A stretch of 64,000 nt of DNA. Source: an uncultured Bacteroidia bacterium. GTDB lineage: Bacteria; Bacteroidota; Bacteroidia; Bacteroidales; Prolixibacteraceae. A program made the position numbers and the translations under genes. The stretch lies in NCBI GenBank assembly GCA_903897145.1, contig CAIUAN010000048.1:1-64000 (forward strand), in the 5' to 3' direction. Shown here piece by piece: positions 1 through 8,915 of the stretch (position 1 is the first letter of the stretch; each line of letters begins with the position of its first letter). A model generated the notes under the pieces. It was not told the DNA's origin, ran no database searches, and saw only the letters and a list, made by a program, of their open reading frames with translations.

Positions 1-20
1 AAGAATATTGCAGTTTAATT

Positions 21-1190
21 ATGGAACAAAATATCGATTATATAGCCCTTAGTGAAAACGGAAACAAAAAGTTTACCGACGAAGATTACCCAGGGGCGGT
101 CTTAGATTACACCCAAGCTATCGCGCTAAATTCGAATGATGCTGAGCTTTACTATAACCGTGGCAACGCGAAATACAATTTAAATGATTTTTTCGGTGCT
201 ATTGCCGACTATAATGTGGCACTTGAGATTGACTCTGGCTACGACATGGTATACAATAATAGGGGAAATGCAAAGAATGCTTTGAACGATTACCGAGGAG
301 CTATTGCCGATTATTCTGCTGCTATAACCGCCGATGTAGAGGATGCCACAGCTCTTTATAATAGAGGTTTTGCGAAGAATAGCATTGAAGATTTTAGAGG
401 GGCAGTAATCGATTTTACTGCAGCTATTGCAATCGATCCGATGCATATTGAGGCTTATTACAATAGAGGTGTAAGCAATTTTTTCTTGCGGAATTATAAA
501 AGTGCCATCACCGATTATTCAAAAGTCATCTCCTTGGAGCCATACGATTCAATGGCATTTTGTAGTCGTGGATTAGCAAGAAAAGGGTTGGATGATTTTG
601 ATGGATCGATCCGTGATTTTACGATGGCTATTGATCTTAATGGAGAGGATGTTGTTTCGTATTACAATAGAGCGTTAGCAAAAAATGCCCTATTTGACTA
701 TCGAGGCGCAATTGATGATTTCTCTATGGTCCTTGTTCTTAGTCCAAAATATACCTTGATCTATAATCTTCGTGGTCATGCCAAAGGTAATCTTCAAGAT
801 TATGCAGGAGCCATAGCCGATTACACCAAAGTTATAGAGGCAGAGCCAAACGACGTTCTGGCTTGGTATAGCCGAGGATTTGCAAAGAATGCAATACAAG
901 ATTTTAGGGGAGCTGTAGCCGATTACACCAAAGTCATCGAGCTAGATTCAACCTATCCATCGATTTACACCCATCGCGGGAATGCGAAATGTAACCTTAA
1001 ACTTTATGGAGGAGCAGTGGCTGATTTCACTTCTGCTATTCAACTTAATCCTGATGATGCTGAATCGATCTATGCTCGTGGATTAACACGCCTCGATCTG
1101 GGACAGCAGCATGAGGCAGCGTTGGATTTCCAGCGAGCTGCAGAGCTAGGCTCTTCGGATGCGATAGAAGCTATTGCGAAATATTGCTAA
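21..1190 (+). CDS. Tetratricopeptide (TPR) repeat protein
   Basis: The 389-residue protein is built almost entirely of about eleven 34-residue TPR units. Each carries a recognisable core such as YYNRGNAKxxLxDFxGAIADY, and units are recognisable from about residue 8 to the C-terminus. No signal peptide or membrane segment is visible, so it is predicted to be a cytoplasmic protein-protein interaction scaffold; the partner cannot be told from sequence. The ATG at 21 is preceded by an AT-rich leader and fits the start of the first repeat. It is convergent with the minus-strand gene ending at 1215, 24 bases away, with no strong terminator in between. Repeat-to-repeat similarity is high, suggesting recent internal duplication. 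Confidence 0.9.
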   Translation: MEQNIDYIALSENGNKKFTDEDYPGAVLDYTQAIALNSNDAELYYNRGNAKYNLNDFFGAIADYNVALEIDSGYDMVYNNRGNAKNALNDYRGAIADYSAAITADVEDATALYNRGFAKNSIEDFRGAVIDFTAAIAIDPMHIEAYYNRGVSNFFLRNYKSAITDYSKVISLEPYDSMAFCSRGLARKGLDDFDGSIRDFTMAIDLNGEDVVSYYNRALAKNALFDYRGAIDDFSMVLVLSPKYTLIYNLRGHAKGNLQDYAGAIADYTKVIEAEPNDVLAWYSRGFAKNAIQDFRGAVADYTKVIELDSTYPSIYTHRGNAKCNLKLYGGAVADFTSAIQLNPDDAESIYARGLTRLDLGQQHEAALDFQRAAELGSSDAIEAIAKYC

Positions 1191-1214
1191 ACAGTATCAA
1201 ATCATTCGTCTGTC

Positions 1215-3380
1215 TTATTTCTGTAAATACCCATGATACCTCCCCATCCAATAGGGAAGTAGGAAATAGGCCCCATCATCTTCATGCGTTCCATTTGAAC
1301 CTATTATAAACTCTCGTGGATTTGAATTAGCCTTCACAATACCCGCTTCTGGGGTTGGAATAATTCGTGTGGCTTGCGCTTTTCTAGAGCGGTCAATAAG
1401 CTGTTCGGCTTGCAGATCCCAGCGGTGACTATTATCCATAGTCCAGGTGATCATATCCATGGGGATAAGCTGAAGTTCCTCTTTGACAATTGCTAAATCA
1501 CAATCTTTCTTGAGTGCGACACTCGCTATTATGTTCCATAGCGGAGTTCGATCGGGCTTCGCTGCGTTCCATGCTCGTTGAATACTTGTGGTATAAGTGG
1601 GAAGATGTTTAGTGTCTTTTGAATAAGCAAAAAGGGAGTAATAAGGAAGGTAGGTTAAGATATCATCCGAGTGACTATTCTCATATGGAACGGCTCTTTT
1701 GGCCTCCAGTGTATTTTCGGCATAGTGATGCTTTTTAATTAGCATCTGATAAGCCTTTTCAAATTTTTGATCTCCAGTAATGTATACGGCAACTTTTAGG
1801 AAGGAGAGTATCTGCAGGGAATTAGTGCCTCGCTCATACCACCGACCTGGAACATTGTTCAGCGAATCGGGATTCCAAATGGCCCATTGTGTAGGCTTTC
1901 CATCGAAATCAATAAATTGGAAGTTGTTCGTGATAATATGAGTCATTTCGCGGTCAACGAGCCCTTTTATTCGCTTTTTTGTTGGAGCATCTGCAACTAG
2001 ATCATAAAAAAGTGGAATGGCAAATAGATGTCCGGCAAGTTCATCCGAGCTCGCATCATCAAGCCATTGCCATTTCCCATCGGCTGAAGGATGCCATTTT
2101 TTTGGATAGGGCGAACGCGACTGGATCACGGTATCAGTAGCGGCTGCAAAAGATCGTCCAGGCAACCCGCTGATTCCAGTTGCTGTTTCTAGTCGTTCTA
2201 AAGCTTCGTAGCTGTTAATTGCATTTCTTTTCGCTTCTGGATCTTTAGTGACTGCATATCTAAAGCACTCAGCTGCCAGGTAAATTGCCGTCCAGAGTCC
2301 ATCGTTGTCGTTGGTGGTTTTTTTACTCGTCGACAAGTCTCCCGGAGTCGTTAATAACGATTGACTAATTAACCCATATCGGTTGTGGCGCAGGCTGATT
2401 CGTTCTTCAAAGACCGAAGCTTTCTGCTCCAAGGTCATGGGTGTTTGTTTAATCTGACTGATTCCTAAGGGTGTTGCAATCCAAACCGTATGCTCGTCCA
2501 GCGGAAGTATGTCATTGATTTTATTGTTTGGCAACCATCTCTTTCCATTGTAATAATGCCATGTTGAATCTTTCTTGATGGCTCCTTTATCAGTTCCAAG
2601 CCAGATAGTTTTATTGAAGGAGTGAATGGATGTGATTGGACCATAAGGGAGTCCGTCGGCACCTCTTAAAAGCCAATGGTCGCCATCTTTAGCTATACAT
2701 CCGAGGGCAAAAAGTCCACCAAACACCACGTCATTTTTAGCTGTTGTCTCAAGGGCAAAATACTGTCTCTTTAGCCCTTTTGCCATCAGATGGGCATCCA
2801 TATTAAACCACCCTGCCGCCATTCGGAGCAAAAGTCCATTATTGGTCGCAACCCATAAATCGCCTTTTTGATCGGCGGCTATAGCATGTACTCTTGACCC
2901 CGCTGCAATTGAGACTGAATGCCACGAACCATCATAGGTTAAAAGACCATTGTTGGTGCCAACATGTAGCACCTTTTCATTCTCCCAGGCTAGACAACTA
3001 ATGGTATCGTTTTGCGAATTCTCGGGAAGTTTAAGAAGAACGGTACTATCTCCATTTTGAATAAAATTCTTAGATGCCAGCCATATCTCATTTTTCTTGT
3101 CGAGCGTTGCCGTTTTCCAAACAGAATGGTTTGGTTTCCCTGTCCAACTATTGTTTTGGAAGGAATAAATCCCATTTGACGTAACACAAGTAACTTTTTC
3201 CTTTGTTTTGAAGAGCTTTAAAATATTCGAAGATGCTAAATCGGGTAATTTTATATCGGTCTTTATCTCTTGCAGATAGGTTTCGTGAACGAGCTTTAAA
3301 CCCACAGAAGGTTGAGATTTCGTGTTGAACTGTATTGAAAATACAAGAAGAATACTGCAGACTAATCGATCGATTTTCAT
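1215..3380 (-). CDS. Exported propeller plus helical-barrel protein, paralogue A
   Basis: A 721-residue protein with an N-terminal signal peptide (about residues 1-23). Residues about 40-330 contain short repeats of the two-component-regulator propeller type (WLASKN, LWVATNNGLL, IWLGTDKGAI, VWIATPLGIS), indicating a beta-propeller. The remaining about 390 residues are helix-rich (GLWTAIYLAAECFRYAV and similar), as in alpha/alpha toroid carbohydrate-active proteins. There is no transmembrane, kinase or DNA-binding domain, so it is not a hybrid sensor. The function is unknown; glycan binding or hydrolysis in the periplasm is an inference from context. It is last in the minus-strand series, 21 bases after its close paralogue at 3402-5555, and clearly arose by tandem duplication. 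Confidence 0.85.
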   Translation of the reverse strand: MKIDRLVCSILLVFSIQFNTKSQPSVGLKLVHETYLQEIKTDIKLPDLASSNILKLFKTKEKVTCVTSNGIYSFQNNSWTGKPNHSVWKTATLDKKNEIWLASKNFIQNGDSTVLLKLPENSQNDTISCLAWENEKVLHVGTNNGLLTYDGSWHSVSIAAGSRVHAIAADQKGDLWVATNNGLLLRMAAGWFNMDAHLMAKGLKRQYFALETTAKNDVVFGGLFALGCIAKDGDHWLLRGADGLPYGPITSIHSFNKTIWLGTDKGAIKKDSTWHYYNGKRWLPNNKINDILPLDEHTVWIATPLGISQIKQTPMTLEQKASVFEERISLRHNRYGLISQSLLTTPGDLSTSKKTTNDNDGLWTAIYLAAECFRYAVTKDPEAKRNAINSYEALERLETATGISGLPGRSFAAATDTVIQSRSPYPKKWHPSADGKWQWLDDASSDELAGHLFAIPLFYDLVADAPTKKRIKGLVDREMTHIITNNFQFIDFDGKPTQWAIWNPDSLNNVPGRWYERGTNSLQILSFLKVAVYITGDQKFEKAYQMLIKKHHYAENTLEAKRAVPYENSHSDDILTYLPYYSLFAYSKDTKHLPTYTTSIQRAWNAAKPDRTPLWNIIASVALKKDCDLAIVKEELQLIPMDMITWTMDNSHRWDLQAEQLIDRSRKAQATRIIPTPEAGIVKANSNPREFIIGSNGTHEDDGAYFLLPYWMGRYHGYLQK

Positions 3381-3401
3381 CCTCGAAATTTCTTATTAAA
3401 A

Positions 3402-5555
3402 CTATTTCTCAATGATCAATCCATGATACCTTCCCATCCAATAGGGAAGCAAGAAAAATGCACCGTCGTCTTCGCCATGGCCATCCGAGCCTGAATCATA
3501 GAGATAGGTGTTACTATTCCATTTTGATATTCCTCGCTCGGGTGTAGGAATGGGTCTAATGGCTTGTGCCTTACCAAAACGATCGTTTAACTGGTCTCGG
3601 GGTAAATCCCAACGATGACTATTCTCCATTCGCCAAGTGATTAGATCCATAGGGATTTGTTGAAGCTCCTCAAGGGCAATCTTAAGATCGCAATCTTTTT
3701 TGAGCCCAATACTCGAAATGATATTCCAGATTGGAATCCGATCGGGTTGCTCAACACGCCAACTGCGTTCGGTACTTTTTATAAATTTTGGCATTAGCTG
3801 AGCATCATTGGCATACCGCAGTAAGGTGTAGTTTGGTAAGAAGGCCAGTTCGTCATCCGAATGGTTGATATCGAAAGGTCCATACATCTTTTGCGGTATC
3901 ATATTTTCGACATAGTGGTGTTTTTGTGTCAAGGTCTGATAGGCTTTTTCGAATTTCTGATCCCCGGTGACATGAAGACCCGCCTTTAGGAAGGCCAGTA
4001 TCTGCATCGAATTAATCCCTTTTTCGTACCACCAATTATTTGAGAAGTTTAGGGAGTCAGGAGTCCATACGGCCCAGCGTGTCGCTTTCCCATCGAGGTC
4101 TACGAGTTGAAAATTGTGATCAACGATGGTATTCATCAATCTATGGACCAAGCTTTTAACTCGCACTTTCATCTCACCTTCTGCCACTAAATCAAAAAAT
4201 AGGGGATAGGCAAACATATGACCAACAATCTCGTCAGAGCTGGTGTCGCCTTTCCACTTCCATTTTTGATCAGGAGTCAGGTGCCACTCACCACCTTTGC
4301 CCGTATCTTCATCCGCTGCCGCGATTGATCGTGCCGGAAAGCCAGGCATTCCTGTCAGCTTCTCCAGTCGTTCGAGTGCTTCAAATGCTTTATTGGCATT
4401 TTTTTTCGCTTCGGGCTCTTTGGTAACTGCATATCGGTAGCTCTCTGCCGCTAGATAAATAGCTGTCCACAGTCCATCGTTATCATCTGTTCCAGTCCGA
4501 CTTGTTGAAAGATCACCCGAAATGCTTAAGCTAGATCCGCTGACCAATCCATAGCGGTCGTGACGCAGCCTGATTCGCTCTTCAAAGGCTTGTGCTTTTT
4601 GCACTAAGGTCATGCTAACCTCCTGAATCTGATTGATCCCTTTCGAAGTAGCCACCCAGGTGGTATGCTCGTCGAGTGGGAGAATATCGTTGGTCTTATT
4701 GTCTGACAACCATCGTTTCCCATTGTAGTAATGCCAAGATTTGTCTCTCTTGATAACACCTTTGTCGGTACCCAGCCAGGTGGCCTCTTTTATTGTTTTA
4801 ATCACTGTGATTGGTCCATAAGGCAATCCATCGGCGCCTCTTAAGAGCCAGTGATTACCATCCGCAGCAATGCATCCAAAAGAGAATAGCCCACCGAATA
4901 AAACATCTCCAGCAGTTTTCCCATTTTGTAAGGCTGAATAATAACGTTTCAGACCGTTGGCCATTAAATCTTCATCTAAGTTAACCCATTGGTTATTCAT
5001 CCGACGCAAGAGTCCTCCAGTTGAGGCTGCCCATAAATCACCTTTGGAATCTCTTAAAATTGAGTTTACTCGTTTTCCTGTTGAGCATGGGATCTCTGTC
5101 CAGCTGCCATTCCACGAGAGTAATCGATTTGTTGTTCCAATCCAAAGCGTTTCATTTTCTAGATAGAGACTTACAATGGTGTCTTGAGATGCTGTTTCCG
5201 GCAGTGTCAATTTTTTATCGTCACCCTCTTTTTGAATCGTATTCTGATTGGCAAGCCACACTTTGCCCAGCTTATCTATGGTGGCAGTAAGCCAGCCGGT
5301 TCCAGATGGTTTTCCTGTCCAAGCTCCCTTTTCATAGCGAAAAACACCATTGGAGGCCACCGCAATAACCTTGTTCTCCTCCTTGAAGAGCTTAATAATT
5401 GTTGATTCAGCTGATTGAGGTAAGGCAATCTTAGTGCTTATCTCTTGGTAATACTTTCCGCTAATTACTGGCTTAATGGATTGTGCCGCAGCGGTCAAGC
5501 AGATTGCAGAAAATAAGATGCTAATTAGGCTGGATAAGATGATTCTTCGTTTCAT
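3402..5555 (-). CDS. Exported propeller plus helical-barrel protein, paralogue B
   Basis: A 717-residue tandem paralogue of the gene at 1215-3380, aligning end to end. Shared blocks include LLRGADGLPYGPIT, WHYYNGKRWL, DDNDGLWTAIYLAAE and FLLPYWMGRYHG near the C-terminus. The signal peptide covers about residues 1-24 (cleavage after AAA). The architecture is the same: a propeller of Reg_prop-like blades followed by a helical domain that may form an alpha/alpha barrel. Conserved Trp, Tyr, Asp and His residues in the C-terminal half (NSHRWDL, GEDDGAFFLLPYW) are consistent with a carbohydrate-binding cleft, but no catalytic residues can be assigned. It lies 20 bases downstream of the DapA-like gene and is probably co-transcribed with it. 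Confidence 0.85.
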   Translation of the reverse strand: MKRRIILSSLISILFSAICLTAAAQSIKPVISGKYYQEISTKIALPQSAESTIIKLFKEENKVIAVASNGVFRYEKGAWTGKPSGTGWLTATIDKLGKVWLANQNTIQKEGDDKKLTLPETASQDTIVSLYLENETLWIGTTNRLLSWNGSWTEIPCSTGKRVNSILRDSKGDLWAASTGGLLRRMNNQWVNLDEDLMANGLKRYYSALQNGKTAGDVLFGGLFSFGCIAADGNHWLLRGADGLPYGPITVIKTIKEATWLGTDKGVIKRDKSWHYYNGKRWLSDNKTNDILPLDEHTTWVATSKGINQIQEVSMTLVQKAQAFEERIRLRHDRYGLVSGSSLSISGDLSTSRTGTDDNDGLWTAIYLAAESYRYAVTKEPEAKKNANKAFEALERLEKLTGMPGFPARSIAAADEDTGKGGEWHLTPDQKWKWKGDTSSDEIVGHMFAYPLFFDLVAEGEMKVRVKSLVHRLMNTIVDHNFQLVDLDGKATRWAVWTPDSLNFSNNWWYEKGINSMQILAFLKAGLHVTGDQKFEKAYQTLTQKHHYVENMIPQKMYGPFDINHSDDELAFLPNYTLLRYANDAQLMPKFIKSTERSWRVEQPDRIPIWNIISSIGLKKDCDLKIALEELQQIPMDLITWRMENSHRWDLPRDQLNDRFGKAQAIRPIPTPERGISKWNSNTYLYDSGSDGHGEDDGAFFLLPYWMGRYHGLIIEK

Positions 5556-5575
5556 GGTGTTATTCTTTAGGACTA

Positions 5576-6484
5576 TTAAGTTCGTTTTATCTCTTGTTCA
5601 AGATGGAGGATGATTTTTATCAAGGAGTCAGCTAACTCTTTATGGATTTGGTCGAAAGGTAGTATGGGCTCACGCACTTGATCTGTTGGATAGATTTGTT
5701 GCTGATAAAGTAATCGTTTAAAGAAGTGGATCGAGATATCAAGATGTTGATTTGAGAAGGCAAGAACAGGTAAGATCTTGCGAAATAAATCGGTGGCTTC
5801 CGCCTCTTTACCTTCCGTCCAAAGTTTATATATTTTGGCATATATCCAATGCATTCCGGTGGGCATAAACGCGTGAACACCTCTTTTCAATCCCTCAATC
5901 ATTTGTGTGACGGCCCAGCCTCCACTGATATTTAATCTCCCCTGCGTAAGGTTTAAGATCCGAGAGTATTTCACTCCGGCAGGCACAGTCTCCACTTTTA
6001 AGCATCTGAATGCGGGAACTTCTTCAAAGAGCGAGCATATTACCTCATCAGACAATCCATCGCTTGTGGCATTCCAATCTTGAAGCATAATCATCTCAAG
6101 ATCGATCTCTGCCAGTTGCATAAAATGACTTTTAAACTGTTCGTCATTCTGATAAGGGATCTGAAATAACAGTTTCCGACAACCTAATTCGGCATAAGAT
6201 CGTAGAAGTTTTTTGCTTTTGGCTAAATCGGGCTCACCCGCCCCGGCAATAACTGGTACTTGGCCATTGACCTCTTGAAGAACCGATTCAACCATTTGTA
6301 TTCGTTCGGTTTCCGTAAGTTTGGACACTTCGGAAGCCATGGCTGGAACTAGAAAACCTGACACCCCAGCATTGATTGCCTCTCTGACATTTAATTTCAA
6401 TGCCCGAAGATCAACCGAATTATCGGTCTTAAATGGAGTATTTAAAACCGTTACAATGCCAAAAAGGGGATAAAGTTCCTTCAT
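5576..6484 (-). CDS. DapA-family (dihydrodipicolinate synthase-like) aldolase/lyase
   Basis: This 302-residue TIM-barrel protein has the length and overall pattern of class I pyruvate aldolases of the DHDPS/NAL family. The Schiff-base lysine is probably Lys163 (RCLKVE), near the usual position of about 161. The GTTGE-type loop is changed to AMASEVSKLT (about 49-57), and the usual Tyr of the YNxP motif is replaced in LQDWN (134-138). It is therefore unlikely to be true DapA. In this glycan locus it more plausibly cleaves a 2-keto-3-deoxy sugar acid or a related product, which is inference. There is no signal peptide, so it acts in the cytoplasm, unlike its exported neighbours. A strong hairpin precedes it. 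Confidence 0.82.
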   Translation of the reverse strand: MKELYPLFGIVTVLNTPFKTDNSVDLRALKLNVREAINAGVSGFLVPAMASEVSKLTETERIQMVESVLQEVNGQVPVIAGAGEPDLAKSKKLLRSYAELGCRKLLFQIPYQNDEQFKSHFMQLAEIDLEMIMLQDWNATSDGLSDEVICSLFEEVPAFRCLKVETVPAGVKYSRILNLTQGRLNISGGWAVTQMIEGLKRGVHAFMPTGMHWIYAKIYKLWTEGKEAEATDLFRKILPVLAFSNQHLDISIHFFKRLLYQQQIYPTDQVREPILPFDQIHKELADSLIKIILHLEQEIKRT

Positions 6485-6496
6485 GAGAAATTGAAC

Positions 6497-6527
6497 AGTC
6501 CTGACTGCCTCGAAAGGTGTCAGGACT
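6497..6527 (-). promoter_or_regulatory. Intercistronic hairpin upstream of the DapA-like gene
   Basis: The arms AGTCCTGAC (6497-6505) and GTCAGGACT (6519-6527) are perfectly complementary over 9 bp. An inner CCT/AGG pairing closes a CGAA loop. The element sits between two same-strand genes and is not followed by a T-run in the direction of transcription, so it looks like an mRNA processing or stability element rather than a rho-independent terminator. Confidence 0.5.
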
Positions 6528-6544
6528 ATTTTAATTAGTTAGTA

Positions 6545-8887
6545 TTATTTTTTCAATAACCAGATATCGCAAATTTTAGATTGATCACGCCAGTTCATTT
6601 TTGATTCCTCTGGAATGTCAAACGTAACTTGAATCTTTCCATCGCTTACATATTTCGGTGAAAGCTGGAACTCTTTAAACTCCTCTAGTCCTTTGTTATA
6701 AACAGTTGGTGAAATACGTTCTCCGTCTACGCGGATTAAGGCATCGCCGTAACCAGCAATTCGTATGGTATAGTGTCCATTAGGATCAAGATCGGCATAG
6801 TCTAACTTTGGAAAGTTTTGATAAAGCTGAGTTGAAAGACGCTTGCGGCTTTTGCCATCCTCCCACCAAGCCACATCAGTCGCATCTTCAGTACGGGTTT
6901 TTACCCGTGGTCCTTTAGAGATATCTGAGATGTTATCGTAATAACTTCCTGGACCTGGATTTTCCCAGGTACGAATGACATCAAGACGATCAATCTTCTC
7001 CTTTTCAGTGGCCATCTTACTTACCTTCGCAAACTCATCAGTAAGCCACCATCTGTTGTTTAATGGGTAATCAAGGAAATCAAGGATTGCTCCACGTTCA
7101 GATCCACTGGCGTGGTATTTTGCCACACTGGTCTGCATTCCAATAGACTTGTTTAAAGCTTCACAGTAATAGACAATCCGTTCTCTTAGAGAAGGCGAGA
7201 TCTTTTCGTTGTCTCCTTTATTTACGACGGCTAAAGCTTCAGTCATGGCTTTTTCAGACCCAATTTTGGTTGCTGTGCCTAGAATTTGGTTTGCCTCTTT
7301 CTCAAGTGCTTGCTCATAGACTTTTCTTCTTTTTACATAGGTGTCGTAATATGAGCGCATCACCAACTGTTGCCAGCGCCAGTTTCCTTTTAGTTCAGGA
7401 TGTTTCGCTTCGAGATTTTGCCAGAATGCAAAAGTCGTTTCAATACCTCCATTTTCCTCTACTGGTCCAACCCAGTTGCGCTCCAATGCTAAAATACCAT
7501 CGGCACCAGCCTCCGCTACTGAAGAGCCGAAAAAGAAACGTGAATATTCGACCATCACCTGACGCACATCCTTTTCTGGATCCCAGCCCATCTGACTCCA
7601 CGTCACCTTGTTGACATCATCATGAACACCATCAGAATAGGTTAGAAAACCATCAGTTAAAGGGGCAAAGCGATTGTGAACTTTTGCATAATAATACGGT
7701 TGAGGATTGCAAATTTCACGTCCTTCTGTTAGAGCATAGGCCTGATCCCAGTTTTCAGTAGGGTATTGACAGCGTATGGTATGGGTTATGTCCGGATAAT
7801 GACGGTGTTTGTATTGTTTCGGTAACCGGAAACGTGATTCTGCTAGATCCGGACTACTAGGTCCCGTAGCCACCCCTGCAAGCCAGTCGGGTTTATTAGC
7901 CTCTAGATATTCATAGAAATAATTTACTTGTTGATCATTAAATCCTTGCAATGAAATCCACATGCCAGCTTTAGGATGAACTTTTTTAAGTTCTGCAGCA
8001 ATGGCTTTTAGGAAGGGCATAACAAATTTAGGATCGTTGCTGCCTGGATCGCCTCCAGGGAAGAAAATGCCATCTAAACGAACGCAGCTTTTATAGAAAT
8101 TGATATGCTTTTGGACTTCTGCTTTAAACAGAGCTTCATTAGAAAGATCCACATCAGCAGGTGTCCAGGCCCAATAGTCGAGTCCATAATTGTTACAGAT
8201 CTCCGACATTTTTGCATTCATCATATCGCGAGGGAAACGCATCACTGGTCCAAGAGGTCCGTCATGAAAAGGGATATTCTCAATGCTATTGGTACCAAAT
8301 AGCGCCAGTTCACGGAAGTAAGTCTCAAACTGTGAAGCATCCCATGAATCCCATGAATTAGCCGTATTGCGATACCCAATTTGATGACCACGAAGTGGGT
8401 AAGCAGGTGAAGTAGCGATCTCAATTTTCTTTGTGACTAGTATCTTGCCTTTCGTAAGTTCTGCTGTTCTAAGAAATTGACCAATAGCAAATACAACAGC
8501 TCTTTCATCAGCCCCAATCAACCAAAGTACATCTTGACTACCTGCTTTCCCAAGCACAAGTCGCAACCCTTCTGGTTTATTCTCCGCTAGATTGTCGCCT
8601 GACCTTTTAGGAACAGCTAATCCATTTACTTGAGTATCGCTTGATTTGGCTAAGATAATTAAAGAGCTCGCTCCAGACTTTGAAACCAATGGCAATTTAA
8701 TAGCCGTGTGTTTGGCCACTTCTTCCTGCAAGACGCGAATGGCAGTTTCTCGAACAGGCGAGTTTATCCCCGTCGATGCGACAATAGATGCTTTTGAGAA
8801 ATCGATATTTTGCGCAAATACGTTTACTCCAAGGAGCAGAATTGTTACAGCAAATAGCGACCGGGCAATAATAAATTTAGTTTTCAT
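6545..8887 (-). CDS. Exported glycoside-hydrolase-like protein (GH20/GH67 N-domain type), paralogue A
   Basis: A 780-residue exported protein with a signal peptide to about residue 25 (VFAQ). An N-terminal alpha/beta domain of about 130 residues resembles the domain preceding the barrel in GH20 hexosaminidases and GH67 alpha-glucuronidases (RETAIRVLQEEV, LWLIGADERAVVFAIGQFL). Next comes a TIM-barrel region starting LRGHQIGYRN, with DGIFFPGGDPG and GMWISLQGFN, and a C-terminal beta-rich domain (YTIRIAGYGDALIRVDGE). The exact GH family and the catalytic acids cannot be fixed from sequence alone. It is a tandem duplicate of the gene at 8916-11255, 28 bases away. Probable role: periplasmic or surface cleavage of a uronic-acid- or amino-sugar-containing glycan (inference). 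Confidence 0.8.
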   Translation of the reverse strand: MKTKFIIARSLFAVTILLLGVNVFAQNIDFSKASIVASTGINSPVRETAIRVLQEEVAKHTAIKLPLVSKSGASSLIILAKSSDTQVNGLAVPKRSGDNLAENKPEGLRLVLGKAGSQDVLWLIGADERAVVFAIGQFLRTAELTKGKILVTKKIEIATSPAYPLRGHQIGYRNTANSWDSWDASQFETYFRELALFGTNSIENIPFHDGPLGPVMRFPRDMMNAKMSEICNNYGLDYWAWTPADVDLSNEALFKAEVQKHINFYKSCVRLDGIFFPGGDPGSNDPKFVMPFLKAIAAELKKVHPKAGMWISLQGFNDQQVNYFYEYLEANKPDWLAGVATGPSSPDLAESRFRLPKQYKHRHYPDITHTIRCQYPTENWDQAYALTEGREICNPQPYYYAKVHNRFAPLTDGFLTYSDGVHDDVNKVTWSQMGWDPEKDVRQVMVEYSRFFFGSSVAEAGADGILALERNWVGPVEENGGIETTFAFWQNLEAKHPELKGNWRWQQLVMRSYYDTYVKRRKVYEQALEKEANQILGTATKIGSEKAMTEALAVVNKGDNEKISPSLRERIVYYCEALNKSIGMQTSVAKYHASGSERGAILDFLDYPLNNRWWLTDEFAKVSKMATEKEKIDRLDVIRTWENPGPGSYYDNISDISKGPRVKTRTEDATDVAWWEDGKSRKRLSTQLYQNFPKLDYADLDPNGHYTIRIAGYGDALIRVDGERISPTVYNKGLEEFKEFQLSPKYVSDGKIQVTFDIPEESKMNWRDQSKICDIWLLKK

Positions 8888-8915
8888 GGTTTTGAAATTA
8901 GTATTTAGAGTTGAT

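Noticed and set aside
4957-5405. Overlapping plus-strand open frames opposite the propeller paralogue B
   Set aside because: They are antisense shadows of a well-supported gene and their translations show no domain or signal.
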